From Macrotis lagotis (taxonomy: Eukaryota > Chordata > Mammalia > Peramelemorphia > Peramelidae): a stretch of DNA of 64,000 nucleotides. Of this stretch, positions 1-11,540 are shown one piece after another; position 1 is the stretch's first letter, and each line of letters starts with the position of its first letter. A program made the position numbers and the translations under genes. The notes under the pieces were generated by a model. That model did no database searches and had not been told where the DNA came from. It saw only the letters and a program-made list of their open reading frames with translations. The DNA is taken from positions 270,313,944 to 270,377,943 of the forward strand of contig NC_133662.1 of assembly GCF_037893015.1 (NCBI RefSeq), given 5' to 3'.

Positions 1-3
1 CTT

Positions 4-8
<5 letters not shown>

Positions 9-60
<52 letters not shown>
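9..60. repeat. (GT)26 microsatellite
   Basis: A perfect GT dinucleotide run at the left edge of the window. It directly abuts a SINE core fragment, a common arrangement when a SINE tail seeds a microsatellite. Confidence 0.98.
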
Positions 61-63
<3 letters not shown>

Positions 64-120
64 AAGGCAATCAGGATGAAGTGACTTGCCCAGGATCACA
101 TAGCTAGTGTACCATATATT
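61..120 (-). mobile_element. MIR/CORE-SINE fragment
   Basis: The stretch carries the antisense CORE signature AGTGACTTGCCCAGGATCAC followed by AGCTAGT. This is the conserved centre of MIR-like SINEs. Both ends are missing, so it is an old truncated copy. Confidence 0.75.
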
Positions 121-2209
121 TTCATAGAGGATTGCCTACTTCCCACCCAAAAGAAGACCATTTTCTGTTTCTTTCATGAATACATGGAAACCAGTGAAAC
201 CCATGAGCTCCCCATCTGCTATCCCTCTTTCTTGCAGAATGAACAGACAAACTCTCTTTTGTTTGCACCTGTCCTTGGTATCTAAGTCTCATCAAAATGG
301 GATGTTTTAAAGAGTTTTTTCCCATGATAACAAAATTTCCAGATCATCTTTCTATTAAGAGACACAGTCTGATTCTTCTTGGGGAGGAAGGGTCTTGATG
401 GGATGAGGAGCTGTCCCTAGTTCTGAATTTGTATCATTCTGAGATTTTGGTTGGTACCTACTTTTCCTTTTTTGTTCAATCTATCCAGCTCCCTCTTGCC
501 TTCATTCTTCCATCTGGTAGCTAAAACCACTTAGGGATGTCTCACCTGTCACTTGTATGGAGTCCATGGATGATCATGAACTACCCAGTCATGTCTAATT
601 TTTTTCTCCCTTGGTGAACTTGTTGTTTCAGTAACTGGCAAACGAACACAAATCATGTTTTATTCTGGGCCATTACTTCACAGAATTATCATGCCACTGA
701 GCACATGGAGCATTCTAGAAGCAGGCAGCATATTGTTCCTAGAAACTGCTTGATCATGTGGTGGCTTTAGTTACTAATAAAGGAGCGAACCAAAGGAGAA
801 TCTCCAGATTTTCTTATTACTTAGGATTATTTGTCCAAAAGACAAATGCCAAACCTCTGAAGTTTAGTTATATCTTCCATTTATTCTTAAAATGTTGCTA
901 GACTACTGATCTACAGCCTTTCCCCAAATTCTAGGAAATTATGCCATTGAGTTTTCACATGTACATGGATATAATTCAGTTTCCTGGAACTAACTTGGAT
1001 TTTCTCTTCAATGACTAATTTCTAATCAGAGACTGCTGAATATAAAAATACAAATTTTAACTACCATAACTCACAGAAAATGTGATCTAATTAACAAAAA
1101 CATGATGGAGCAGCAGTTTCTTAGTGTATAATTTGGTCTAAACTAAATTCACTGTCATTCAAACATTATATCCTAAGTGGATTTCCTGTCTAGGAAAAAA
1201 ATCCATCTCCAAATAAAAGCCTATCTTCATGATCAGCAGGGTAAGTCTTTCAGGATGGGAAAGACTTTTCGTATGTGAACATTTCATCATTTTGTAAAGG
1301 GAAAAACTGTTAAAATCAGATGATTCCACATGGATTTTCTGCCAAATATCGCTGCCCTTGGGAAACAGAATACCAACACTCCCCATGATTTGTGTGAGCA
1401 TGGTGTGCCTGGGGTAAATCGGAAGGCAAGGCCTCCCCCATCCTGGACCACTCACGTGTTCACTTACCCATACTATCTCCAGCTGCTTGTGTGTTTATTT
1501 TGGTCATACATTTCAAAGGACCATTTCTACCCTAAAGTAAACAAACATAATGGAACAGCTGTGACTGGTAAAATCTCGGGGGCATAATCACCACCCTCTT
1601 GTAGATATCATGTTGTTGCAGATTTAATTTTGAATTTTCTTTTAAAATAAACTCTTGATTCACAATTGGTACAATCGGTTAAATGGGAGACGAATGCAGA
1701 ATTGCTTTTTTCAATGTGACAAGCACAGATGAGAAAGGATAATGAAGGCAGGTCTCTTTCCTTGTCGAAGAGTGGAGACTATATGGAAAAGCAAAGTTCG
1801 AGACAAAACCAAAGCATGCAAATATTCTTGTCCTTGCCTTCAAACTCCCTTTCATTGGTTCTCTATCAGTGGAAGCAGACAAAGACTTCTTAGTTCTCCT
1901 TTAAATAAAAACTTAGTTTCTGGCTTAACATAGGGACTGGAAGGTAAGTGGGCTTGTTGGAGGTAGGGTGAGAGAGAATCATTTACCACTAACTGGAGTT
2001 TACCAAGGAGGTCACTTCTGTCATCTGGCCAACTCTGGGAGTTAGTCTTAAGGCTTCAAACATCTAACTTTGTGTTTCCTTTTCATAAACCAACATGCAG
2101 CCAACTACTTGGGTTCATCCAGTTTGCTTTGATGCCAACCAGAACTGATCTGCAATCAAACCTTCCTCAAGGGATGTCATATGGGCAAAAGTGAACCCCA
2201 TCTCCCATC
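121..2209. other. Unassigned single-copy-like sequence
   Basis: I see no coding frame, RNA gene or recognisable repeat here. The sequence is AT-rich and varied. Reading frames of 60-98 codons on both strands have no visible domain or flanking splice sites. It may be intronic or intergenic. Confidence 0.5.
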
Positions 2210-2400
2210 TTAGTCACCTCAAAAATTTCCAGGGTTGCAAGGGACCTTAATGATCACCTACCTCAAAACTTACTCCAAAATGAATCTTGTCTCTGATATT
2301 GAATCAATCAAAAAAGATTTATGAAGACTCTCTTGTGTGACAGGTACTGTTATTCACATATACCTTTCTTTAAAGACCCTTAGTGGTAACAATTGTTATT
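2210..2400 (-). mobile_element. MIR/MIR3-like fragments
   Basis: Weak antisense matches are present: a GGGACCTTAATGATCACCTA-type segment, then the series of 'tcaatcaa...ttatgaag' and 'gacaggtactgtta', which resembles the 3' part of MIR3/L2-type SINEs. The copy is heavily decayed. Confidence 0.5.
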
Positions 2401-3757
2401 TTCAATACTTCTTTATAAGTGCAGATCTGGAATATACCGCCTGGAAACTATTTTGATGTCATTCTTCTCTCCTTAGTCAGTTTACCTCAATCTGGGTTTT
2501 TCCAACAGATGAAAGTATTTGGTAGATTATTGATAGGAAATTATTCATAAACTAATAAAAGTATTGGGTTTTAAATGGGCAGTTAATTAGGGGTTCTTGA
2601 AATGATGAAAACAATTTGCAGTTCCTGTACCAACCTCTGAGAATTTCATGAAGGACTGGATAAGACCCTCCAAACGAAGGCGATATATCATCTAATACTT
2701 GGAGGTGGACATAAAGAAGGATGGTGAAAGTAGATGGGAAGACATGGTTCAAGGTCAAGTAATAAGAGATCCAATGACTTGTGGATGATATGGAATTCTC
2801 AAGTCTATGGCTTCTTTGAGAAAGAGAATCAAGAAACAAAATCATCTAAACTTTTGGGAAATGACTAGCTCCTGATGTGGGAGACATTTCAGAATCAATT
2901 TTTTGTATCATAATTGTTCCCCAAATACTCGAAAAATAAATAGGAAAAGACAGGGCATGCAAATGAATGATTTCTAATCTGAAATTTGACCAAGTTGTTG
3001 ACACCAAAAAATAGGAAATGGATGAAAAAATGAACTCCTACACATGTGGTAATTGTTTTGCTAGGAAATTTAGCCAATAAAAATTAATTACCACAATGAA
3101 AAAATCAAGAAACCTAGAAAGCAACACAGGCAGCAAATGCATGATTTTCTTTTCAAATTAAGAGCTAGGACAGTTAAATTTAACAATATTCTATAACCTA
3201 AATTTATTTATAAAAGTTTAGACTGAAAGATGAAGAGATCATCCACATTGCCCTATAAAACAATGAAAGGTAGTGGAGAAGAAAACAAATCCACAAGTTT
3301 AAGAAGTTTAAGAAGAGACCAAATTAAACTCACCCATCCAAAAGGCATTTACAATCTAGACAATCAACAGACAACAAATGGAAAAGAGTGGAACCTATTT
3401 CTATAACAAATTAATGTTTTTCCCATCAATGAAAATGGAACCACCAAATTTAGACTAACATCAGTATCCCTAATATGTTGCATGAAAAAGAAATACCTAT
3501 AAAGAAGACAAAAGTAGGAAGAATAGCTGAATTAGACCAAAAGCACACAAAAGAAGCCCATGCAAAGACCACCAAAGTTTGAGGGATCAATTCTTGAGGA
3601 AAAAAATAGGCAAAGTATTTCAAATAATTGAGGAAAATATGACTGATCTTATTCTTCCCCAGAAGAGATAACACAAGAAAGCATCACTAACCCCATGTCA
3701 CTGTTCTCATTTCTATACAATCTTTACATGAATAATCTGCCTAGTTATCAGGAACAA
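2401..3757. other. Unassigned AT-rich sequence with an octamer site
   Basis: There is no recognisable gene or repeat. A perfect POU octamer ATGCAAAT lies at 2957-2964 on the + strand. The A-rich + strand from 3080 to 3720 could be a very old retroelement, but no motif is good enough to name it. Confidence 0.4.
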
Positions 3758-4197
3758 GGGCAAATAGGTGGCCAAGTGGATAGAGTTCTGGCTCTGGCAT
3801 TAGGAAGACTCATGATTTCAAATTTGACCTCCAACTCTTGACCTTGGGCAAGTCATTTAACTTCTGTTTATCTTAATCTACTAGAGAAGGAAATGACAAA
3901 TCATTCTAGTATCCTTACCAAGAAAACCCCATGGATAGTATGGAATATGGCAGGGCTGTCCAACCTTACTTTTTAAAGTTTTTATTGAAACAATACACAA
4001 TATATTTTAAATTGCCGTTTTAATGAGAGCTCTGAGGTAGCTCTGTTTTGTTTACTAAAGCATTTAGTAACCCCACAAGCAGGCTGCATAAAATTGCCCT
4101 GTAGATCACATGCAGTCCTCACATTTTGAACAGCTCTGGTTTATGGGGTCATGAAAAGTCAGACGTGACTGAATGACTCACAACAGCAACAACAAGG
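3758..4197 (+). mobile_element. RTE/BovB-tailed SINE, split by a hAT MITE
   Basis: A tRNA-type head (GGTGGCCAAGTGGATAGAG and a B-box-like ATTTCAAATTTGACC) is followed by a tail of RTE/BovB type: 'agaaggaaatgacaaatca', 'aagaaaaccccatggatag', then 'ggggtcatgaaaagtcagac' and a CAACAGCAACAAC end. The tail is interrupted at 3951-4138 by a DNA transposon. Removing that insert and one copy of the target duplication leaves a continuous BovB-like tail. This is the RTESINE/MAR1 type of marsupials by memory; the subfamily is not certain. Confidence 0.8.
3951..4138. mobile_element. hAT (Charlie-like) MITE
   Basis: The 188-bp element begins CAGGGCTGTCCAA and ends TTGAACAGCTCTG, terminal inverted repeats matching at 11 of 13 positions. 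It is flanked by 8-bp direct repeats, GAATATGG (3943-3950) and GTTTATGG (4139-4146), six of eight identical. An 8-bp duplication and CAG...CTG ends are hallmarks of hAT transposons. There is no coding capacity. It sits inside the RTE-tailed SINE and is therefore younger than it. Confidence 0.85.
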
Positions 4198-4782
4198 TCC
4201 TTTGCAGTTCTAGATCTTTAATCCTAATTAAACAACCATGCCACCTCTTCCAGAGGGTGTAAAAGATTTCACACAGAAAACAATCCACTGAAATATGACT
4301 CAAATTTTAGGTCACTCAATAAAAAGCAAAACCAATCTCAAGATTAGAGGGAAAAACTCTTTTTAGGTTTATGATGATATTTTTAAGTAAGGTTATAGCT
4401 TAACAGTCACCCAAAGGGATGAAAACCAGAAAGAATAACATGGTTCATTTGTACATATTATTTGTTTACCGCAAAACCCCCTGACTCAGGAAAACAAATG
4501 ATACCTTACAGATGCTCCTCTACCAGGGATTCTCCTATGCTTGTGTTAATATCAAATGAGCTTCCTTGAATCCATCTATCCTTTGAGACCCTATGATTTG
4601 ATCAGTGAAGGTCTTCTGTCCAGTGAAATATTTAACTAAGACAGTAGTCTTGTAGGATGGTTGAAGTCAGTGGGGTGATGGTTTATGGGGTTTGAGCTAA
4701 GTGAGGCTGATTCTGGGACACACAGCCCTCTGGCTTGCTTTGGTGCTAGTCTTTTCAGCTCTGGAAGACCTTTCTAACCTTA
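4198..4782. other. Unassigned sequence
   Basis: Nothing gene-like is seen. The first 35 bases resemble the 'cctttgcagttctagatct' end of an old MIR-type SINE; the rest is single-copy-like. Confidence 0.45.
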
Positions 4783-5005
4783 AGTTAGAGACAACTGGTG
4801 GTACAATGGATAGAATCCTAGGTCTGGAATCAGGACGATATGAGTTCAAATCTAACCCCAGACAGTAGGTATGTGATTCTGGACAATTTACAAAACCTCT
4901 GTTCATCTCAGTTTCTTCGATTGTAAAATGAGGATAATAATAATGGTACCTTCTTAACAGGATTGTCATGAAGCTTATATAAGTCAGTTGTATAAAAAAC
5001 ACTTA
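4783..5005 (+). mobile_element. MIR/Ther1-type CORE-SINE, nearly full length
   Basis: The parts occur in sense order. They are a tRNA-like head (GGTGGTACAATGGATAGAAT, GAGTTCAAATCTAACCC), a CORE segment (TATGTGATTCTGGACAATTT), then CTCAGTTTCTTCGATTGTAA, AATGAGGATAATAATAATGG and a 3' end near 'agtcagttgtataaaaaaca'. Divergence is high, as expected for an ancient therian SINE. Confidence 0.85.
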
Positions 5006-5033
5006 GAAGATGCTCCTTCTGCTTGGTTTCCAG

Positions 5034-5091
5034 TGAGTCCAGGGACTAGCCTTGTCGAAGCCATTCAGTGTCACTTCCGTACCTTGATGAG
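5034..5091 (+). CDS. Candidate internal exon A (58 nt), gene unknown
   Basis: A 58-nt segment lies between a strong acceptor (GCTCCTTCTGCTTGGTTTCCAG, shortened here to the pyrimidine run plus CAG ending at 5033) and a near-perfect donor GATGAG|GTGAGTAT. Only one of three frames is open. It reads SPGTSLVEAIQCHFRTLM, preceded by two bases that finish a codon and followed by AG that starts one. The next candidate exon on this strand (50203) begins with A, so the split codon would be AGA (Arg). I do not recognise the peptide. The length is short enough that an open frame alone means little; the splice sites are the stronger evidence. It lies just downstream of a MIR. Confidence 0.35.
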
Positions 5092-5705
5092 GTGAGTATA
5101 TCATATTTGGAGAAAGTAGTTTAATAAAGAAAAATCAAAGCCCCATGTTGTATACTTTGTTGTGGTAGGGAAGACTATTTTTTTGTAGTTCTCCCAAATC
5201 CAGTGCTTACATCAGAAATATGAAAAATGACTTTATTCCCTGTTTGACAAATTAAATATATTTTATGGCTGTTCTTTGTTTTGACAACACAGTCATCTCA
5301 GGCTATAAAACAATTGTACTCTCCCCAGTCCTTGTAGCTAAGAAAAACAAATGAACAGTGACCATATGTTTAGTGGCCATATCTGACTGCACCTTTCATA
5401 AACACAGACATTCTCCCAACTCCACAGTCAAAGAAAGACAGGATCTTCCTTCCTCTCAACCTCCTTAGAATATAATGGTGCCCATTATGAGGAGTTTCAT
5501 GTTGTCACTCCTTGGTGTGAGGGTTCACTCTTGGGGGGGTGCTTCCCAAACACTTACTGCCTAATTGTTTGATTGAACTACTAGACTATGATGGGTTATA
5601 TGGTACATTCTACATTTTTACATGGGTTTTTTCTATACATGACTGTGCTCATTGTACAAATTGATTTCTCAGTTCCACTGTTTGTATCAATTATGGATTT
5701 ATGGG
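5092..5705. other. Unassigned sequence
   Basis: Single-copy-like and AT-rich, with no gene, RNA or clear repeat. If exon A is real this would be intron. Confidence 0.45.
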
Positions 5706-5852
5706 ATTACAGATCTAGAACTGGTAGGCAACAAGAGCCCCCGAGTCTAGCCTAATCCTGGATCTTATAGAGGGTCAATTACTTGCTTAAGGTCACACAG
5801 CTAGTACATGGTAGAGCCAGGATTTGAACCCAGGTCCCCTAACTCTAGCACC
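5706..5852 (-). mobile_element. MIR fragment
   Basis: Antisense MIR is recognised from 'ttaaggtcacacagctagta', then 'agccaggatttgaacccagg' and a decayed head. The head half is the better preserved part. Confidence 0.8.
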
Positions 5853-6239
5853 ACCATCACGGTAGAAGATTTTGATGAGGTAGGACATGTAACTGTCTCA
5901 CTTACTGTCTACACTGTGATTCACAAAGTCTGGCCCAGATGGAAGTCTAAACATGCAGTGAACTCAAGCACAGCTAAAAATTTCCTCTCCTCATGAGGCT
6001 TATAGTTTAATGGTCATCTCCTACCTACGAGTTCAAGATGCTTGAAATTCAAATATGACTTCCTGACTCTGAAGATCAATATTCTATCTATTTTGCCATC
6101 TTGTTATGACACATCATCCCCCTTTTCCTCATGTATGATGATAAACAGAGGGCATGAACTGATCCCTGGAGTGAGACATTTGGTATTATACCTCCTGCCA
6201 TCAGGGTGACTGGCCCCTCCTTGAATCCCACCATGGAAT
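5853..6239. other. Mostly unassigned, with a SINE scrap
   Basis: Positions 6034-6106 read like the antisense head of a SINE (TTCCTGACTCTGAAGATCA ... TATCTATTTTGCCATCTTG). The remainder shows nothing recognisable. Confidence 0.4.
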
Positions 6240-6520
6240 CTTATAATAATGTAGACCACAACATCAAGGAGGTGACCATGACAAACACACAAATGGGATT
6301 AGAGTGAGGGGGTACTGTGCTAAGTCACCAGCCTCACTTTCTCTTCCAGAGCCATTTGGGCCAGTGGCCAGATAAGGATCAGAATGATTGGAGATGATCC
6401 TGGACGTGAGGCAATCTGGGTGAAGGGACCTGTCCAAAGTCACACAGCTAGTATGAGTCAAGTGTCTGAAGTTGGATTCAAACTCCTCCCAACTCCAAGA
6501 TCAGTGGGCTATCCACTGAG
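6240..6520 (+). mobile_element. Composite marsupial SINE (family A), copy 1
   Basis: This copy shares a distinctive body with the copies near 44.2 kb and 46.0 kb: 'acatcaaggaggtgaccatg', 'gctaagtcaccagcctcact', 'cttccagagccatttgggcc', 'tcagaatgattggagatgat', then a CORE-like end 'aagtcacacagctagta' and 'tatccactgag'. Three copies in one window with the same internal order show it is a dispersed family. I cannot give its catalogue name with certainty. Confidence 0.75.
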
Positions 6521-6615
6521 TGTGGAGTAGTAATTAGAGTACTGACCTTGGAGTCAGGAGGATGGGAGTTCAAATTCTACCTCTGGCACTTGACACTTAT
6601 TATCATAACTTATCT
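6521..6615 (+). mobile_element. SINE head fragment
   Basis: A tRNA-type head reads GAGTACTGACCTTGGAGTCA then 'gggagttcaaattctacctc'. It ends before the CORE part. Confidence 0.6.
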
Positions 6616-6667
6616 AAACAAAAGCCATGCTTTTATATGAACCTTGACTTCCACTCTTCTATATTCT

Positions 6668-6825
6668 GTTTGTTTGTTTGTTTTAGTTTTTGCAAGGCAA
6701 TGGGGTTAAGTGGCTTGCCCAAGGCCACACAGCTAGGTAATTATTAAGTGTCAGAGGCCAGATTTGAACTCAGGTACTCCTGACTCCAGGGCCAGTGCTC
6801 TATCCACTGCACCACCTAGCCGCCC
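6668..6825 (-). mobile_element. tRNA-type SINE (WSINE/MAR-like), with target duplication
   Basis: The complete antisense copy runs from the tail (GTTTGTTTGTTTGTTTT), through 'gcaaggcaatggggttaagt' and 'aaggccacacagctaggtaa', to the head end 'gcaccacctagccgcccc'. It is flanked by a perfect 9-bp duplication CTATATTCT at 6659-6667 and 6826-6834. Low divergence makes it one of the youngest insertions here. Confidence 0.93.
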
Positions 6826-6834
6826 CTATATTCT

Positions 6835-7070
6835 TTTTCTTCTGCTCACCTCCACACAATGCTCCTTCAATGTCTATTTGAATGAGTTGGCAGCTGCTTG
6901 GTTTCTTTCTCACTATACTGGACAGTCAACGAAAGGGGTCAGTCCATAGCGCTGGTCACTCTTGGGAAGTCCTTGAGCATAGGACTCAAGGTGTGGAGGT
7001 ATCCTCCTACTCTCCATCCTAGCCTGGCATCATAAATTCAGCTAAACAAATGCATGCTAATTGCCTACAT
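6835..7070. other. Unassigned sequence
   Basis: No gene or repeat is recognised in this short spacer between two SINEs. Confidence 0.4.
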
Positions 7071-7335
7071 GATAATAATAATAATAATGATAATAATGAT
7101 GGTGATAATAATAGTATTTATATAGTGCTTTAACTCTTATATAGCAGTATATGGATATATGTGCATATAAATGTGTGTATGTAAATATATGTGTATTTAA
7201 ATACATACACACATCATACATATGTATATAAAAGACACTCACATATATGAGTATGTATTCAAAGTAAGCCTGTGAGGTAGGTGCCATTGTGATCACTATT
7301 TTACAGATGAGTAAATGGAGACTGAGAAAGGTAAA
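7071..7335 (-). mobile_element. MIR-type SINE interrupted by simple repeats
   Basis: An (ATAATG)-type run leads into 'agtatttatatagtgcttta' and, after about 120 bp of TATG/CATA-rich simple sequence, into 'cctgtgaggtaggtgcca' and 'ttttacagatgagtaaatgg'. The two halves are one antisense MIR copy spread apart by microsatellite growth. Confidence 0.75.
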
Positions 7336-7984
7336 TTACTTCCCCTGGGAGCTGTGGATTCCATAGTTCCTGTCCTCAAGTAACTTACACTCTGATGAGG
7401 AGAAAGGACAGGAATTCTTTCCCTGGAACTCAAATTTCACTTCGGTGGCCTAAGGATCTTTGATTTTTTTGTTATGACAGGCTGACCTTGACCTCAAACT
7501 ATCCCTCTGAATCCTAGATCACCACCACTGGGTGGGAAAGTGAGAAAAGAAAGTTCCTTAACCCCAGGGTGACTCTGTTCCACCTTGACCCAGGTTAAGA
7601 TGGCAGTGCCCATTTGTATTGCTGGGAATGAGTCCCTGGCTACTGAGATCATAGCTCCATGGCAATAGCATAGAATCCTTCATTCTGAGAGGAAAGGAGG
7701 CTACCTCCAGTACCTAGTCAACTGACAAGGGCAAAGGAAATGACATGGGGTTCAAGTTGTCAAGGCATCCAGGGTCAGGGAAGATGGTAGAGGCCAAGGT
7801 CACACCGGGGAAGCTAAGTCAGAAAAGGGAATGCAGTATCCAGTCCATGGCCCTGCCAACCCACCAACAATGTTAAGGTAGCTGCTTGCCAGTACCCCTG
7901 GATTTTAATGAAATGCCAGATCTTTGCTTGAATTTCTGATCATTTTCCTGAATTCTAATAAGATCTTTATGTTAACCCAGAAGA
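7336..7984. other. Unassigned sequence
   Basis: A short L2/MIR3-like phrase (CTGTCCTCAAGTAACTTACA) occurs at about 7370. Otherwise no feature is seen. Confidence 0.45.
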
Positions 7985-8135
7985 GAATTTATGGACCATG
8001 AGGTCCAACTAATAGATAAGCAAACTGAGGCCTAAGCAGATTAGGCATCTTGTCCACATCACACAGGGAGTGTTAGAGATGGGATCCAGATCCAACTCCT
8101 CTGACCTCCTACTGCTGTTCTGATATCGCACTGCT
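7985..8135 (-). mobile_element. MIR fragment
   Basis: Antisense MIR with 'agcaaactgaggcctaagca', 'acatcacacagggag' and 'tccaactcctctgacctcc'. It is strongly decayed. Confidence 0.7.
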
Positions 8136-9184
8136 TCCTGCTTCTCCTTGGTACCAACTCAGCCTTATGGTTGACAATCACCCCTTGCATTCTACTTCAT
8201 AGCCACCTTTCTCTCTTGCCTTGATGCATGCCCTAATTACTTGCATATGTGCCCCTCTCCCCAGCAAGGGACATGACAAAGACCTTCTCACATAGCACAT
8301 GGATCTGCTCAGTGTTTGCCAGGCATCTATAATCCATGGCCTGTGGGCATTGCTCTGTTGTCAGCTATGACACATTAATCAAACTCAAAGGTTTTATGAA
8401 TAGAAATCAGAAAAATCCACATCCAAGATGATTTCTGATGACACTCAGTCTAAGAGATGAAGGACCTGCCAAATCACATTGCCATATTCCTATGTAATAA
8501 ATAAATGCACAATTTTTTAAAAGAATCTGAATATATATTTTGGAGGGGCAGAGCTTGCCTAGAGGCACAGATTCCCATGAAAATTGGACATCAAATGACC
8601 TCCAAAGGGAGAAGAACATCTCTCTCCTTTCCATTAGGCCCACTGTTTGTGGGAGCTCCCAGGAGAGTCATTTCTGGTGGATGCCCTTCCCTGTCCACCC
8701 TGGCAACAGCTCCGAACTTCTTCCTTCTCAATAGTAGAACCTAGGAATCTATGAGCCCCTCTGAGAATCCCAAGACTGACTTTGGTTCTCTAGGGTTAAT
8801 ACTTATGAGAAACCAAGAATGAGCAGAGATTCGGCACCCCACTAAAATATGAGAGTACTGGTAAGCAGATACCTTAGCCTGGCTGGTGGTTGGTATGACC
8901 ATGAACTAGATCCTGCATTTCCTCTTCTGATTTAGCAGCCCTGGTGTGGCCTCCAGCACCATCTCTCTGACTCCTCAGGATGCCTCCCTAGATGCCAAAT
9001 TGACTGCTCTGAAAAGCCAGACTCATTCATGAGAAGGATCTTCTTGAGGGACCCTTCTGCCTGTCTAATCTCCCCAGTCTGTCAAATTTGGGGAACTTTC
9101 TCATTTCTTACCTTGCACTTGCCATTGGTCAGCCAATATCAAACTAAGTGAACCAGTATATAGAGAAAAGAGAAGACTGGCATT
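8136..9184. other. Unassigned sequence
   Basis: No gene, RNA or named repeat is seen. Two overlapping + strand frames at 8505-8744 have no domain and no splice context. Confidence 0.5.
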
Positions 9185-9330
9185 CCTGTGAGAGACCCTG
9201 GATTCAAGCCTCTGGGAAGAATCTACCTGGGACAAATCACTTCTCTGGGCCTCAGTTTATTTCTTTATAAAATGAGGAAGTCTGTATTAGTGATGATGAT
9301 CTTAACTATTCTCTAGTGACTTTAAAGATG
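9185..9330 (+). mobile_element. MIR fragment
   Basis: Sense MIR with 'gagaccctggattcaagcct', 'gggacaaatcacttctct', 'gggcctcagtttatttcttt' and 'ataaaatgaggaagtctgta'. Confidence 0.75.
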
Positions 9331-10874
9331 CTCAAAATGCTAATGTACCCATGAAATTGAATCTTCTTTCCATGTAAAAGGTGGGTCTTCTAACTGCTCT
9401 TGGGGTTGCATTTCATTTATCCTACACAACTGGAAAGAGTGAGAGAGAGAGTCTTCCCCAAGTTTGTGGGGGAGGGGTTCTCTGAGGGACCTTGATTGGT
9501 CCCTGCCTTTCTCCTGCCATGTCCAGACAATATGGCAGCTCTTGAAGGGCCACATCGGATTCATCTTCCCTTGTTTCCTGCACACTCCCGCTGCTGGGTA
9601 TCAGATAGTGTCTCTGCCTAAGTCTCTGCCTACCTTGGGTGGCTTAAATAAGAGAAGACCCATTGCTCTGGTCAATATGCTCCCAAACCTAATTTCTGCT
9701 CTGCTTTGGTGGTCTTCAACCCATAGACCCCTTCACTTCCCTATTTGGGAAGGTCTTGTTGCCTCACCTCCCACTGGTCTCCTAGCCCTTTTGGTTTGGA
9801 TTCTGGTCTTCCTGCCTTTCTGAGACTGCTCCTTAGTGCCCCAGCTCTTCCCCTGTCCATCACTTGTCCCACCCTTTGTAGCATCTGATACTACAAGACA
9901 ACAACAAGATAAACAAGAATCTTTTAACCAAGATGGGTTCCACTCTCTCTTAGCCTCCTCTTATTCTATGATTTCTGTGACTTAATATCTTGGTTCTTCA
10001 TATGCTCCTCTTCACTTACCACCATTTGTAAATCAACCAAAATTACCAGATGAGTTTGTCCTGGTGAAGATCAGTCTGGGCATGGGGCCAGAACTGAATG
10101 GATGCCTCCAGTGTCATAAGGCCTCAAAAAGATATAGTTTGGGTCCATGGGTAGAGGCTGCCATTTGACCAATTTAGGGTCAAATAACTTCCAACCTGTG
10201 AGAACTATCTCCAAGTACCAATGGCTGTCATGCCCCAGCTTCTTCCTCATTGATGACCAAGGAGAGACCACTTGTGCCCCAAGTTAGAGAAGGTTTAAAG
10301 GGGTGAGTCAAGTTGGGAGGGATTCTCTAGAGACTCTCAAGGTTCTTCCTGACCCCATTAGTGGCCAGCTCCACCTTAGTCCATTCTCAGTCTTCTCCTC
10401 TCTCACTCTACCTTGATAATTCCACCCAACCTCAGAGCAACACCTATTGTTTCTTCATAGGTGATGTCTGAGTCTATCTCCTTGGTCCTAATTCCTTTCC
10501 AAAGCTTCAGTCTTGCTTTCTTTCAGACCCCTCTACTCGGCCATACAATCAACACCTCCTCAAACTAAATACTTGTCATTGGGAAAATGAAGGATATAGA
10601 AAAGCAAAGGTTATAAATAGAAAATGCTGAAAGTTTTCTCACTTCCACCCTCTCTCTTCCTTCTGATCCATCCTTCATACACCTGCTAGACTGATCTTCC
10701 TTAAAAGTCTTCTTAAGATAATTCTTTGACACAGAAAAAAGAAAGCAAACAGAGATCTAATCAGAGAGCCGGAGTTGGCAGCGAGCTGGACGTGGACAGA
10801 ATGTAAACTCCATGAGAACAGGGGTTGCTTCATTCTTGATATTTCTCTTTCTTGGCTCCCAGGAAATACTTCAT
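9331..10874. other. Unassigned sequence
   Basis: No recognisable repeat. A 119-codon + strand frame at 9464-9823 is leucine- and proline-rich by base composition, has no domain and no flanking splice sites, and is most likely chance. Confidence 0.45.
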
Positions 10875-10990
10875 CATGATGTTTGAAAGAACTGGGTTTA
10901 AATCTTGCCCTAAACACTCACTAGTCAGGGGAACCTGGAGAAAATCACTCAATTTCTTCTTGCTTTAGGTTCTTCATTTTTAAAACTGTT
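10875..10990 (+). mobile_element. MIR fragment
   Basis: Sense copy: 'gaaagaactgggtttaaatc', 'gagaaaatcactcaatttct', 'taggttcttcatttttaaaa'. Confidence 0.65.
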
Positions 10991-11084
10991 ATTGTTGAGT
11001 CCCTTTTTTAGTTGTTTGAGCAGGACAATGATGATGCATTGCTGCCTGTGCCTTGCTGTAATAAATAATAAAATGAATGAAATT

Positions 11085-11262
11085 TGTATTGTACTAAATG
11101 TTTGAAGAATATTATTTGATCCTCATAACAACCATGGGCTGAGGTAAACAGAGGTTAAGTGACTTGCTCAGGGTCACTCAGTAAGACTCTTAGGTCACAT
11201 TAAATTCAGGTCTTCCTGAATTCAGGTCTAGCTTTCTAACCACTGAACCATCCAGTTGGCAA
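11085..11262 (-). mobile_element. MIR, nearly full length
   Basis: Antisense copy from 'ttatttgatcctcataacaa' through 'agaggttaagtgacttgctc' to 'ctttctaaccactgaaccat'. It is one of two MIRs in the same orientation within 450 bp. Confidence 0.82.
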
Positions 11263-11369
11263 GAAATACAACTAGGGGAGAGGAAGGATATGGTTCTGTC
11301 CATCACCATAGCAGCCAATTATATAGTAGGTCAAGGTTCACTTAATGTGTTACCTACCTATCATATCTC

Positions 11370-11540
11370 ATTTGAGATAACATACCCCATGAGGCTGTTC
11401 TTATTAACCTTTTACACATGAGGAAATAGAGACTGGTGAATGGTAAAGTGACTTTTTCAGAGTCATCCAGATAGTAAATGACTGAGGCAGGGCTAAATCT
11501 CCTTGACTCCATCCCAGGAGTCGTCTGGCTAAGCCCTTGA
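11370..11540 (-). mobile_element. MIR fragment
   Basis: Antisense copy with 'ttttacacatgaggaaatag', 'aaagtgactttttcagagtc' and 'gactccatcccaggag'. Confidence 0.75.

Noticed and set aside
8777-8862. Exon-like segment between 'ggttctctag' and GTAAGCAG
   Set aside because: All three frames contain stops.
9464-9823. 119-codon + strand frame
   Set aside because: No domain, no splice sites, no start context of note; composition explains it.
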